64,000 bases of DNA from Marinobacter sediminum. GTDB lineage: Bacteria > Pseudomonadota > Gammaproteobacteria > Pseudomonadales > Oleiphilaceae. The stretch is from the NCBI RefSeq assembly GCF_016820575.1, contig NZ_JAEMQH010000002.1, positions 615,295 to 679,294 on the forward strand, written 5' to 3'. This document shows, piece after piece, positions 16,980 to 25,514 of this stretch. The position numbers were made by a program, and so were the translations under genes. Within the stretch, counting starts at the first letter, position 1, and every line of letters begins with the position of its first letter. Under the pieces are notes generated by a model. It ran no database searches. It was not told the DNA's origin and saw nothing but the letters and a program-made list of their open reading frames with translations.

Positions 16980-18185
16980 ATGGCGGTTGAACGTTTTTCG
17001 GCGAAGTGGGTGTTCTGGGCGGTGTTCGTTGCCTTGGCCCTGGGTGCCTTGTATGTGACTTTGCGCCCGGATCCGGTCTGGGTGGATCTGGCGCCGGCGA
17101 CCCGGGGCGGCTTGGTTGTATCGATCACGGAGGAGGGCAAAACTCGGGTCAAGGACCGTTACCTGGTTTCCTCCCCGGTGTCGGGGTACCTCCACAGGCT
17201 CTCGCTTGAGGTGGGCGATCCGGTTGCACCGGGTCAGTTGCTGACCGAGGTTGATCCCATGCCCGCCAGTGTTCTGGATGCCCGCAGCCGGGCTGAAGCC
17301 GAAGCCCGGATTGGCGCCGCCAGCTCAGCCTTGAATTCGGTTCGTCAGAAAGTGACGGCGACCGAGGCCGAGGCAACCTTGGCTGCCAGAGAGCTGGTGC
17401 GTCTTCGGGCCCTGAGTGACAGTCGATTTGTTTCGGATGATCGATTGCAACAGGCGGAGGCGGCCGATGCCCGGGCACAGGCGATACTGCGGTCGGCCCG
17501 TTTCGATGAGGAGGTTATGGTCCATGAGCTGAAGGCGGCGCGTACCCGGCTGGAGGTGTCGGCTGCTCGATCGTCGGGTAATGGCGAGGTGGAGCGGGTA
17601 CCGGTGAAATCTCCGGTCGCTGGAGCCGTTCTTGGTCTGGTTCGCGAGAGTGAAGGCGTGATCCAGGCGGGTGAAGCCATTCTGGAGGTGGGTGATCCCG
17701 GCGCGTTGGAGGTGGTGGTGGACGTGTTGAGTTTTGACGCTGTGAAACTGGCGCCTGGAATCCGGGTTCACCTCAGCGGGTGGGGTGGGCCGACCCTTGA
17801 GGCGACGGTGAGGCGCGTGGAACCGGTAGGTTTTGAGGACATTTCGGCCCTGGGTGTTGAAGAACAGCGGGTGCAAGTGGTGGCGGATATTGTCAGTCCT
17901 CCTGAGGACTGGCAGACACTGGGTGATGGCTATCGGGTGGACGCCACCTTTGTGCTGTGGGAGGCAGAGGATCTGCTGCGGGTGCCAGCTTCGGCGATAT
18001 TCCAGGAGGCCGGGCAGGATCAGGTTTTTCGGGCGATTGAGGGCCGGGCCGAGCGCACGGCGGTAGCGACGGGCCGGAGCAACGGCCTGGATACGGTTAT
18101 CCTGGAGGGACTGGCCGAGGGTGATCAGATCGTGCGCCACCCGGACAGCCAGCTGAAGGATGGAGTCAGAATTCAGGAACGCTGA
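16980..18185 (+). CDS. HlyD/RND-type periplasmic adaptor (membrane fusion protein)
   Basis: 401 residues from ATG 16980, with GGGA 6 bases upstream. One N-terminal transmembrane segment (residues 9-28) is followed by barrel-sandwich hybrid halves (VSSPVSGYLHRLSLEVGDPVAPGQLL and VPVKSPVAGAVLGL), a helical hairpin at about 95-195, and a beta-barrel and membrane-proximal domain (VFRAIEGRAERTAVATG). It completes an ATPase-permease-adaptor export set. No TolC-type outer-membrane gene is adjacent, so it may use a shared TolC or act only within the inner membrane and periplasm. Confidence 0.85.
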   Translation: MAVERFSAKWVFWAVFVALALGALYVTLRPDPVWVDLAPATRGGLVVSITEEGKTRVKDRYLVSSPVSGYLHRLSLEVGDPVAPGQLLTEVDPMPASVLDARSRAEAEARIGAASSALNSVRQKVTATEAEATLAARELVRLRALSDSRFVSDDRLQQAEAADARAQAILRSARFDEEVMVHELKAARTRLEVSAARSSGNGEVERVPVKSPVAGAVLGLVRESEGVIQAGEAILEVGDPGALEVVVDVLSFDAVKLAPGIRVHLSGWGGPTLEATVRRVEPVGFEDISALGVEEQRVQVVADIVSPPEDWQTLGDGYRVDATFVLWEAEDLLRVPASAIFQEAGQDQVFRAIEGRAERTAVATGRSNGLDTVILEGLAEGDQIVRHPDSQLKDGVRIQER

Positions 18186-18285
18186 CGATGACCCGAAAAA
18201 ACTGGGAAAAACCCCGCGTCGCTGACTAGACTTGGTGTCCAAGAAAAATAACAAGAGCAAAACAACAAAACGGGAGTTCAGCTCC

Positions 18286-20031
18286 ATGACGCGTTACGAC
18301 ACGCTCATCCTCGGCGGACGCTATTTTGACGGTACCGGCGGGCCTTCCAGTATTGCCCACATTGCCATTCGTGAAGGCCGGGTCGAGCGGGTATTCAATT
18401 CAGAGCCCGATCTCAGCCTGGCAGACCGTGTGATTGATGCGGAGGGCTGTTGGGTGATGCCAGGGTTTCTGGATACCCATACCCATTACGACGCCGAACT
18501 GATCGTTTCGCCCTCGCTGTCCGAGTCGGTGCGGCACGGAGTTACCACCGTGTTGATTGGCAGCTGCTCCCTGAGCATGGTCTGTTCAGACGCGGAAGAC
18601 GCTTCGGACATCTTTACCCGGGTGGAGACCGTGCCGAGGGAGAAAGTATTGCCTATTCTCCAACAGCATAAGAACTGGCGCACGCCCTCGGGCTGGTTGA
18701 GCTTCATCCGGCAACAGCCGCTCGGACCCAACGTCATCAGCTTCCTCGGCCACAGCGATCTGCGAGTAGGGGTGATGGGACTCAACCGCGCCACGGATCG
18801 CAAGGTAACCCCAACGTCGGAAGAAATGGGGCGGATGGAGCAGCTGCTGGAGGAAGCTTTGCAGCTGGGCTTTCTGGGCTTGTCGACCATGTGCCTGAAA
18901 TGGGACAAGGTGGATGGTGACCGGGAATGGTCCAAGAGTTTGCCCAGTACCTACGCCCGTTGGCGTGAGGTCAGCCGGCTGAACCGGCTGCTGCGTCGTT
19001 ATGGCCGGGTGCATCAGGGCGCGCCCAATGCTGCCAATCCGCTTCAGGTCACCCAGTATCTGCGGGAGACCCTGGGCTGGTTTCGCAAGCCGCTGAAAAC
19101 CACGCTGATTGCGATGATTGACTTAAAGGGCAACCCCACGGTTCGGCCCATGGCCAACCTGGTCGCCTGGATCGCCAACGCACTTCGGGGCAACTTCCGT
19201 TGGCAGCTTTTGCCAACGCCCTTCGCCATCTATGCCGATGGCATGGATGTCGTGCTGTTTGAGGAGTTTGGGGCCGGTGAGATGGCACTGGATGTGCGCG
19301 ATCAGCTCGAACGCAATGAATTGCTGCAAGACGAGAGCTATCGCCGCACCTTCCGGAAATTCTACCGGAACAAGCTGTCGCCCCGGGTCTGGCAGCGGGA
19401 TTTTGGCGACGCCACCATTCTTGGTTGCCCAGATCAGAGCCTGGTTGGACGCAACTTTGCAGAACTGGCCGCCGAGCGCGGTGTTCACGTGGTGGACTTT
19501 TTTCTGGATACGGTGGTGGTTCATGGTCGTGACTTGCGCTGGTTCACGGTGATCGGTAACCATCGTCAGGACCGGCTCAAGGAAATGGTCAAGAACCCCC
19601 ATGCATTGATCACGTTCTCTGACGCCGGTGCCCACATTCGTAACATGGCCTTTTACAACCTGCCGCTGAGATTCCTTAAGCTGGTACGGGACAGTCACCA
19701 GCAGGGCAGTCCAGTGATGTCACTGGAGCGCGCGGTGCATCGTCTCACCGGTGAGCAGGCGGACTGGTTGGGCATTGATGCTGGCCATATCAGGGAAGGG
19801 GATCGGGCTGATATCACCATCATCGACCCGCAGGGTCTGGGCCAGGATCTGGAACAGGTGACTTGGGCCGAGATGGAAAACTTCGATCTGGAACGCATGG
19901 TTAACCGGGTGCCCGGGTGTGTGAAACACGTGCTGATCAATGGCCGGGCGGCAGTGACGGATGAAGCATTTACACCTGAGCTTGGAAAGGAAATGGGCTT
20001 CGGCCGTTTCCTGCCAGCCGCAGGAGCCTGA
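18286..20031 (+). CDS. Amidohydrolase family protein, D-aminoacylase-like
   Basis: 581 residues from ATG 18286 (GGGAG 9 bases upstream); the longer frame from 18232 would start with a Lys/Asn-rich tail that is probably leader sequence. The metal-binding entry motif DTHTHYD, a Cys-containing strand (LIGSCSLS) and the late FSDAGAH motif with the catalytic Asp fit the N-acyl-D-amino-acid deacylase/amidohydrolase-3 group. The region where D-aminoacylases have a conserved SHH is hard to match here (TTLIAMIDLKG), so the substrate may differ. It is probably cytoplasmic, as there is no signal peptide. Confidence 0.75.
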   Translation: MTRYDTLILGGRYFDGTGGPSSIAHIAIREGRVERVFNSEPDLSLADRVIDAEGCWVMPGFLDTHTHYDAELIVSPSLSESVRHGVTTVLIGSCSLSMVCSDAEDASDIFTRVETVPREKVLPILQQHKNWRTPSGWLSFIRQQPLGPNVISFLGHSDLRVGVMGLNRATDRKVTPTSEEMGRMEQLLEEALQLGFLGLSTMCLKWDKVDGDREWSKSLPSTYARWREVSRLNRLLRRYGRVHQGAPNAANPLQVTQYLRETLGWFRKPLKTTLIAMIDLKGNPTVRPMANLVAWIANALRGNFRWQLLPTPFAIYADGMDVVLFEEFGAGEMALDVRDQLERNELLQDESYRRTFRKFYRNKLSPRVWQRDFGDATILGCPDQSLVGRNFAELAAERGVHVVDFFLDTVVVHGRDLRWFTVIGNHRQDRLKEMVKNPHALITFSDAGAHIRNMAFYNLPLRFLKLVRDSHQQGSPVMSLERAVHRLTGEQADWLGIDAGHIREGDRADITIIDPQGLGQDLEQVTWAEMENFDLERMVNRVPGCVKHVLINGRAAVTDEAFTPELGKEMGFGRFLPAAGA

Positions 20032-20094
20032 GACCCGTTCTATCGCAAACCTCTACGACCCACGCCCACGAAGGCGCCTAACAGGAATGACAGC

Positions 20095-20709
20095 ATGACA
20101 GGCAGGTTCTGGTCCGCCCTGATCTGGGCGTTGGTCTTTTTCGCGGTATTCATTTGGTCTGCCATTGCCCCAAAAGACCGGGCCACCTGGGTGCTTGAGG
20201 TGCTGCCTGCTGTTATCGGTTTTGCGTTGGTAGCCTGGTGTTTTGTGCGGTTTCCGCTAACGCCCCTGGTGTATTGGCTGATCCTGGCGCATGCCATCGT
20301 CCTGATGGTGGGAGGGCACTATACCTACGCCGAGGTTCCCCTGTTCGACTGGCTCGGGGACCATTTCGGCTGGGAGCGCAACAACTACGACAAGCTTGGA
20401 CATTTTGTTCAGGGCTTTGTCCCGGCCCTGGTGGCACGGGAAGTGGTTATCCGGTTTCAGGTCTTTGCCCAGCGTGGCTGGCCTTCATTTTTCATTGTCT
20501 GTTTCTGCCTCGCGTTCAGTGCCTTTTACGAGTTGATCGAATGGTGGGTGGCCCTGGCGAGCGAGCAGGCAGCGGAATCGTTTCTCGGTACCCAGGGTTA
20601 TGTATGGGATACCCAGTCCGACATGGCCTGGGCTCTGTCCGGCGCCATTCTGGCCCTGGGATTGCTCGGACGGTATCACGACCGTCAGCTGGCGGCGCTC
20701 GACCGCTGA
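20095..20709 (+). CDS. YjdF-like (DUF2238) membrane protein
   Basis: 204 residues with about six transmembrane helices. The segments GGHYTYAEVPLFDWL, RNNYDKLGHFVQGF and YELIEWW are the conserved His/Asp/Glu motifs of DUF2238 (YjdF) proteins. The function of the family is unknown; the clustered His and acidic residues in membrane segments could bind metal. It follows the amidohydrolase gene by 63 bases, with GGAA upstream of the ATG, so co-transcription is possible. Confidence 0.8.
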   Translation: MTGRFWSALIWALVFFAVFIWSAIAPKDRATWVLEVLPAVIGFALVAWCFVRFPLTPLVYWLILAHAIVLMVGGHYTYAEVPLFDWLGDHFGWERNNYDKLGHFVQGFVPALVAREVVIRFQVFAQRGWPSFFIVCFCLAFSAFYELIEWWVALASEQAAESFLGTQGYVWDTQSDMAWALSGAILALGLLGRYHDRQLAALDR

Positions 20710-20959
20710 CCGCCCGTTCCACGCCCCTCCTCAAGACGAAAACGACCCTGTGCCATTCAACGCGGCAAGCGGATCAGGGTTGGCCCTCCCCACTCATCAT
20801 GCCTTGAACCAGTTCTCACATCCCGTTTCTTAGGGAGCGCCTGCGGCGACAGATTTGAGGCACAGTTATCTTTCAGGGCCGAGGCTTTTCGGTATCTTAC
20901 CGTAACAACGTGTAACCCGATAAATGTTATGGCCAATAAAAACAGGAACTTCGTCTGAC

Positions 20960-21760
20960 ATGCTGCTGGTGCTCGCCGGATCCATTCTTACTTTCACCAT
21001 GGTGCAGGAAGCCACCGTGGTGGAGCCGTTTGAAAAGGGCAGCGTTGTTATCGAGCAGGATGTGGACTCAGGGCCGGTGTTGTTGCGTTTCGATACCCGG
21101 GTAGAACCATTGGTTGAGCAGAAGTACCGGAACATCGTTCGCCAGGCCTACGACTACAGCTGCGGCAGTGCTGCACTCACCACGGTGCTCAATTTCTACC
21201 TCGGGCGAAGCCTGTCAGAGCGACAGGTGATGGAGGGGCTGCTGCATTACGGAGAAAGCGAGCGCATTGTTGAGCGCCGTGCCTTTTCGATGCTGGATAT
21301 GAAGCGTCTCGTAACGGCTCTGGGTTATCCCTCTGGTGGCTTCCGGGCATCAATCGAAGACCTGAAGGATCTGGACCATCCCGCCATCGTTCCGATCAAT
21401 CATGCCGGTTTCAAGCATTTTGTGGTGCTGCGAACCATTCGGGATGGCCGGGTGTACCTGGCCGATCCGTCGGTGGGGAACATCTCCTTTCTGCTGGCGG
21501 AGTTTGAGGACAAGTGGGACGACAACGTGCTGTTCATTGTCTTCCCGGGCAGTGACAAGCCACTGGATAACCTCGAACTGAAAGAGGAAGACCTGCGTTT
21601 CGTTGATGACCAGACCATGACCCTGCTGGCACTGGAACGAATTCCAGCATTCCACGAGGCAACCGAAAGACGAATCCAGAACTTGCTGGAACGCCAGAAA
21701 AACAATCCCGATGGCAGTGTCGAGAACACAAGAAAACAGCTGCACTACCGTCGCAACTAA
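20960..21760 (+). CDS. C39-family peptidase, FapD/FilB-like
   Basis: 266 residues from ATG 20960, which opens with a hydrophobic export signal; an ATG at 20924 in the same frame lacks an RBS and adds polar residues. The Cys-peptidase motifs are present: YDYSCGSAALTTVLNFYLG (catalytic Cys), GFKHFVVL (His) and YLADPSVGN (Asp). Free-standing C39 proteases without an ABC transporter occur in the Fap functional amyloid operon (FapD) and in a putative pilus gene set in Acinetobacter (FilB). The next gene encodes a barrel with a helical N-terminal segment, supporting that type of system. A periplasmic location is likely. Confidence 0.8.
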   Translation: MLLVLAGSILTFTMVQEATVVEPFEKGSVVIEQDVDSGPVLLRFDTRVEPLVEQKYRNIVRQAYDYSCGSAALTTVLNFYLGRSLSERQVMEGLLHYGESERIVERRAFSMLDMKRLVTALGYPSGGFRASIEDLKDLDHPAIVPINHAGFKHFVVLRTIRDGRVYLADPSVGNISFLLAEFEDKWDDNVLFIVFPGSDKPLDNLELKEEDLRFVDDQTMTLLALERIPAFHEATERRIQNLLERQKNNPDGSVENTRKQLHYRRN

Positions 21761-21763
21761 TTT

Positions 21764-21779
21764 CCGGGTTCATACCCGG
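21764..21779 (+). other. Intercistronic hairpin
   Basis: CCGGGT-TCAT-ACCCGG forms a 6-bp GC-rich stem with a 4-base loop between the C39 peptidase and the barrel gene. No T-tract follows. It could limit read-through or protect mRNA. Confidence 0.35.
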
Positions 21780-21813
21780 GCCAGGAAACTAAAAATAAAA
21801 TAAGGGAGTCAGG

Positions 21814-22824
21814 ATGAATCGTTGGTTTGCGCGAGGCGTTATCCTTGTTTCCACGGCAGGACTGCTTCCGGGCATGGCCCTGGCGCAGGAAGGAAATGTG
21901 GACCAGGCGCGGGAAGCCCTGGCCAAGCAGGAGGGCGATGAGGATTCATCCCGCCAGTTGGAGGAGGTGTTCCAGGCTGCCGAGAAGAATTACTCGCTGC
22001 AGAAGAAAGGGACTCACTCCCTGACCTATTCGTTTGATTACTCCTATACCGCTGATCAGCGTATTGATTTGAGCATTTCGGACAACTCGGTGGAGAATCT
22101 TGATGTGGTTCCCTCGGCCACTCACAACTTCACCAATGCCTTTTCCTACGACTACGGCCTTCTGGACAACCTGACCGTTGGTACCCGTGTCCCGCTGGTG
22201 GTGAAATACGACTCCCAGGATGAGCTCACCGTGTACGACTTCGGTGATATCTCCTTTACCGGGCGCTGGCAGCCGTTTGCCTATGTGCCGGGTAAGATGT
22301 CCACCACGCTGTTCAGCACCTTCACTTCCAAGACCGGCGTAAGCCCCTATGAAATTGATATTAAGGAGCAGCTGTCCACCGGTAGTGGTTATTACTCCCT
22401 GTCTGGTGGTCTGAGTCTCTCCAAGGTCCTGGATCCGGTGGTGGTGTTCGGTTCTACAAGCCTGACCTACAACTTTGAAGTCGACGGTTTGGACCAGGTT
22501 CGTGGCGCCCGGCGGCTGGTCAAGGTAGATCCGGGTTTCGGCCTGTCGGGGTCGGCCGGTTTTGCCTACTCCCTGTCCTACGACATTTCGCTCAGCATAT
22601 CTGCCCAGCTCAGCTACAACGACGAAACGATCCTGACCTTCAGTAACGGTGACGAGGCGGTGGCCCAGGACCAGATGACCGGCTTCCTGAGCATGTCGCT
22701 GGGCACCCGGATCAGTGACACCACCATTGTGAATACCAGCCTTGGTATCGGTTTGACCGAGGATGCCCCGGACTTCTCCCTGGGCGTATCCCTGCCCATT
22801 AATTTCTCCGGCCTCAAAGAGTGA
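21814..22824 (+). CDS. Outer-membrane barrel with helical N-terminal segment, FapF/FilC-like
   Basis: 336 residues. A signal peptide (about 25 residues, GMALA before Gln) is followed by a charged helical stretch (residues 28-65, DQAREALAKQEG...LEEVFQAAEKNYSLQ) and then a beta-barrel of Tyr/Ser/Thr-rich strands. A helical plug or coiled coil before the barrel is a feature of FapF, the amyloid-exporting channel. RBS AAGGGAG is strong. Adjacent to a C39 peptidase, it is a candidate export pore; no fapA/B/C-like substrate is visible nearby. The final residues, GLKE, are not the usual aromatic C-terminus. Confidence 0.65.
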   Translation: MNRWFARGVILVSTAGLLPGMALAQEGNVDQAREALAKQEGDEDSSRQLEEVFQAAEKNYSLQKKGTHSLTYSFDYSYTADQRIDLSISDNSVENLDVVPSATHNFTNAFSYDYGLLDNLTVGTRVPLVVKYDSQDELTVYDFGDISFTGRWQPFAYVPGKMSTTLFSTFTSKTGVSPYEIDIKEQLSTGSGYYSLSGGLSLSKVLDPVVVFGSTSLTYNFEVDGLDQVRGARRLVKVDPGFGLSGSAGFAYSLSYDISLSISAQLSYNDETILTFSNGDEAVAQDQMTGFLSMSLGTRISDTTIVNTSLGIGLTEDAPDFSLGVSLPINFSGLKE

Positions 22825-22862
22825 TTGGTGCCGTCGACGTTTTACGGGAAGGGACGAAATCC

Positions 22863-24488
22863 ATGGGACACAATAGCCACAAAAGGCAGATTCTTGCGGC
22901 CCTGATTGCCTCGACCATCGCGTGTGGTGCCGAGGCCCAGCTCGCGCAGAACCTCACCATTCACCCTAAGGCATTGGCGTTGGGTAACGCGGTGACGGCG
23001 GATCCGCCTGGCATCATGGCGATCCATTACAACCCGGCGGGACTCACCAAGCTGGACGGTCGCCAGCTTGAAGTCACCCTGATGAACGTGTATCTAGATA
23101 TCGATGCCGATTTCCACGCGCCAGATGGCTATGAGATTTTCGGTATTGATGGTCTGGAAACGGATCCCCTGACGGGCAGGCAAAGAGATCCGGTCGCCAA
23201 TACCCACAGTCACACCAATAACGTTGCCCTGTATGTGCCCGGCTATGGAATTCTGCGGGCGCCACCCGGGCCTGCGGTTGCGCCGTCGGCCGGTATCAGT
23301 ATCAACCCGCCCGGCTCCAAGCTGACCTTTGGTAATGCCTTCTATCTGCCCCTGGCGGCAGGCTTTTACCGCGACAAGGACGATCCGGGCCGGTACCAGC
23401 CGCAGGCGACTGCGCTGCAGCGCACTACCTACCTGTCGCCCACGATCGGCTATGAAATCAACGATCACTGGTCCGTGGGCGCGGGTATCCACCTGTCCCA
23501 CATGGGCATTGCCGCTGACCAGTACATGCGGGCCCCCAACATGTTGCTGGGGGTGGCTGAGATACTTCAGGACGCCTTCAACTGCGAAAGCGGTGATGAG
23601 CCACTGCAGCCGTGGCTGGCCCTGTGTGGCGGTAACATCGGCCCCTGGGATGACATCGGAGCCTTGAGTATCAATGTCCAGGAAACCCTGTCGCCCACCT
23701 ATGCCCTGGGCGTGATGTGGGAACCCACGGACTGGTTCCGCTGGGGCGCCAGTTACACCTCCGAAGCCGACATGAACCTCAAGGGATCCTTTGAGATCGA
23801 GTACACCGACGACTGGTCGGGTTTCTGGCAGGGACTCAATGGCTCGGTGCTGGGTGCCATCACCTCGGCCATTCTCAGCTTGCCATCCGGCGCCCCCCGG
23901 GAAGCCGGTAATGTCAGCATGGACCTGGTGTACCCCCAGCATTTCCAGACTGGCATCAGTGTGGATGTACACCCGAAACTGACACTCAATGCGGACATTG
24001 GCTGGACCGACTACGCCCAGTGGGATGCGTTTGTGTTCCGCTTCGACCGCAATTTGGAATTCCTGAACGCCGCCAAGATTCTCTCTCCGGATAACGCCAC
24101 ATCAAATACCCTGCGCCTGCCCCTGGGCTTTAAAAGCCAGTGGAACTGGGCCTTTGGCGCCGAGTTCCATGCGTCTTCGCGGCTGGATCTGAGGGCAGGG
24201 GTGGAAATACGGGATTCGGTCATCCCTGACGATCAGCGCTCCATCATGGCTCCGTTTGGTGGTGCCAACCTCTACAGCATCGGGATGGGGTATCGCTGGG
24301 ATAAAGACACCGAGATCGACATGAACCTGAGCTATTTGCAGTCGATCGAAACCGTTCCTGCGAACACCAGTTGTAATCTAAACTGTGACAATATCACCAA
24401 CATCATCTACAACCCCTATGCCGGGCTCGACGTGAAAACCTCGCTTCGGGTTGTAATGGCCGGCCTGAGTTTTCGCACCAAATTCTGA
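22863..24488 (+). CDS. OmpP1/FadL-family outer-membrane protein
   Basis: 541 residues from ATG 22863, with GGGAAGGGA 8 bases upstream. A signal peptide of about 24 residues is followed by NLTIHPKALALGNAVTADPPGIMAIHYNPAGLTKL, whose NPAGL motif marks the N-terminal hatch of FadL transporters. The barrel ends VVMAGLSFRTKF with terminal Phe. FadL proteins pass long-chain fatty acids, alkanes or aromatics through the outer membrane. Here the gene lies in a secretion-like cluster, so the ligand may be something else. Four cysteines (for example NTSCNLNCDN) are unusual for a FadL protein. Confidence 0.85.
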   Translation: MGHNSHKRQILAALIASTIACGAEAQLAQNLTIHPKALALGNAVTADPPGIMAIHYNPAGLTKLDGRQLEVTLMNVYLDIDADFHAPDGYEIFGIDGLETDPLTGRQRDPVANTHSHTNNVALYVPGYGILRAPPGPAVAPSAGISINPPGSKLTFGNAFYLPLAAGFYRDKDDPGRYQPQATALQRTTYLSPTIGYEINDHWSVGAGIHLSHMGIAADQYMRAPNMLLGVAEILQDAFNCESGDEPLQPWLALCGGNIGPWDDIGALSINVQETLSPTYALGVMWEPTDWFRWGASYTSEADMNLKGSFEIEYTDDWSGFWQGLNGSVLGAITSAILSLPSGAPREAGNVSMDLVYPQHFQTGISVDVHPKLTLNADIGWTDYAQWDAFVFRFDRNLEFLNAAKILSPDNATSNTLRLPLGFKSQWNWAFGAEFHASSRLDLRAGVEIRDSVIPDDQRSIMAPFGGANLYSIGMGYRWDKDTEIDMNLSYLQSIETVPANTSCNLNCDNITNIIYNPYAGLDVKTSLRVVMAGLSFRTKF

Positions 24489-24523
24489 TCGGCTGACGAG
24501 TAACACCGGGGTACCCCTTCACA

Positions 24524-25504
24524 ATGAGCAGGCCCGCGCTGGCAACGAACCTAATGATTTGGGGCTTCTTGGCGACCGTGCTTGGCGGTTGCCAGCTGGG
24601 TGGGTCCACCGTGTCCGAACGGGAAGGCTATTACACCTGGGTGGACGAGCAGGGGCGAGTGCGCTATTCGCCGATTGTTGCCACCTCCGACCAAACACCG
24701 GCTAAGGAAACCGAGTTCACCCTGGAGAATTATCCAGACGCCAATGAACTGGCGAAAGACGGGTATGTCCGCCCGGGCGAACGCCAACCCTATTTCACCT
24801 GGCGGGATGCCCAGGGCAATGTCCGGGTGAGTTACTTTCAACCGGATACCCGAAGTGATGTCGAAAAGGGCTTCACCGCTCCGCCAATTGAACTCACTCC
24901 GGCCAGCGTGTACCACAGCGGACCCGATCTTGATCCCGTGCAAACCGAAAATCAGGGAGGGCTCGACGCATACGCTGTCCTCGGTATTGAAGGCGGTGGT
25001 GATTATTTCGAACGATTCCGCGAGTTCTGCTGTCTGGGCCTGGAGGCCCGGGACGCGGTGGAATGGCAGCAGGGGCGGGAGTTTGGGGTCAATGTGACCG
25101 AGCTGTCGCCAACCCACAATTTTCTGACCGGAATGAGCCCCTTTCAGCTCATTGACCTGGACAGTGTGGCGCAGGGGCCGGATTTCATCATGCGAATACG
25201 GTCTTACGCCCAGAACGGCGTTTTCGTACCTTCGTTGGCGTTTTTGGACCGGAACTTTGAACCCGTTCGGCTGGTTACCGATCTCGTTACCCCCTATGAG
25301 CCAGAAACCTGGAGCCGCCGGGGCTTTCTGCAGGCCTGGGTGCCGGTTTTTCCCGGTCAGGGTGAGCGTTGGCTTGTCCTCTACACCCGCAGCTCAGACC
25401 TTGCCGGTCAAACCGTGATCGAGCCCGGTGCCGGGAAAAAACCGAAGGTCATTCCCCACGTCGCCAAAGGCGAGGTGGGGCTCAAGATGGTGGAGCAGGA
25501 CTGA
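24524..25504 (+). CDS. Lipoprotein with DUF4124-like N-part and MalM-like C-part
   Basis: 326 residues. The lipobox VLGGC places the lipidated Cys at residue 23. Two copies of a short beta-motif follow: YYTWVDEQGRVRYS (about 37-50) and YFTWRDAQGNVRVS (about 93-106), the DUF4124 pattern. The second half (SPTHNFLTGMSPFQLIDLD, FVPSLAFLDRNFEPVR) resembles MalM-family domains. It is the last gene of the C39 peptidase cluster. The layout fits an assembly lipoprotein such as the FilE type; this is inferred from gene order. A Cys-Cys pair sits at REFCCLG. Confidence 0.68.
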   Translation: MSRPALATNLMIWGFLATVLGGCQLGGSTVSEREGYYTWVDEQGRVRYSPIVATSDQTPAKETEFTLENYPDANELAKDGYVRPGERQPYFTWRDAQGNVRVSYFQPDTRSDVEKGFTAPPIELTPASVYHSGPDLDPVQTENQGGLDAYAVLGIEGGGDYFERFREFCCLGLEARDAVEWQQGREFGVNVTELSPTHNFLTGMSPFQLIDLDSVAQGPDFIMRIRSYAQNGVFVPSLAFLDRNFEPVRLVTDLVTPYEPETWSRRGFLQAWVPVFPGQGERWLVLYTRSSDLAGQTVIEPGAGKKPKVIPHVAKGEVGLKMVEQD

Positions 25505-25514
25505 CCCCTGCGGG

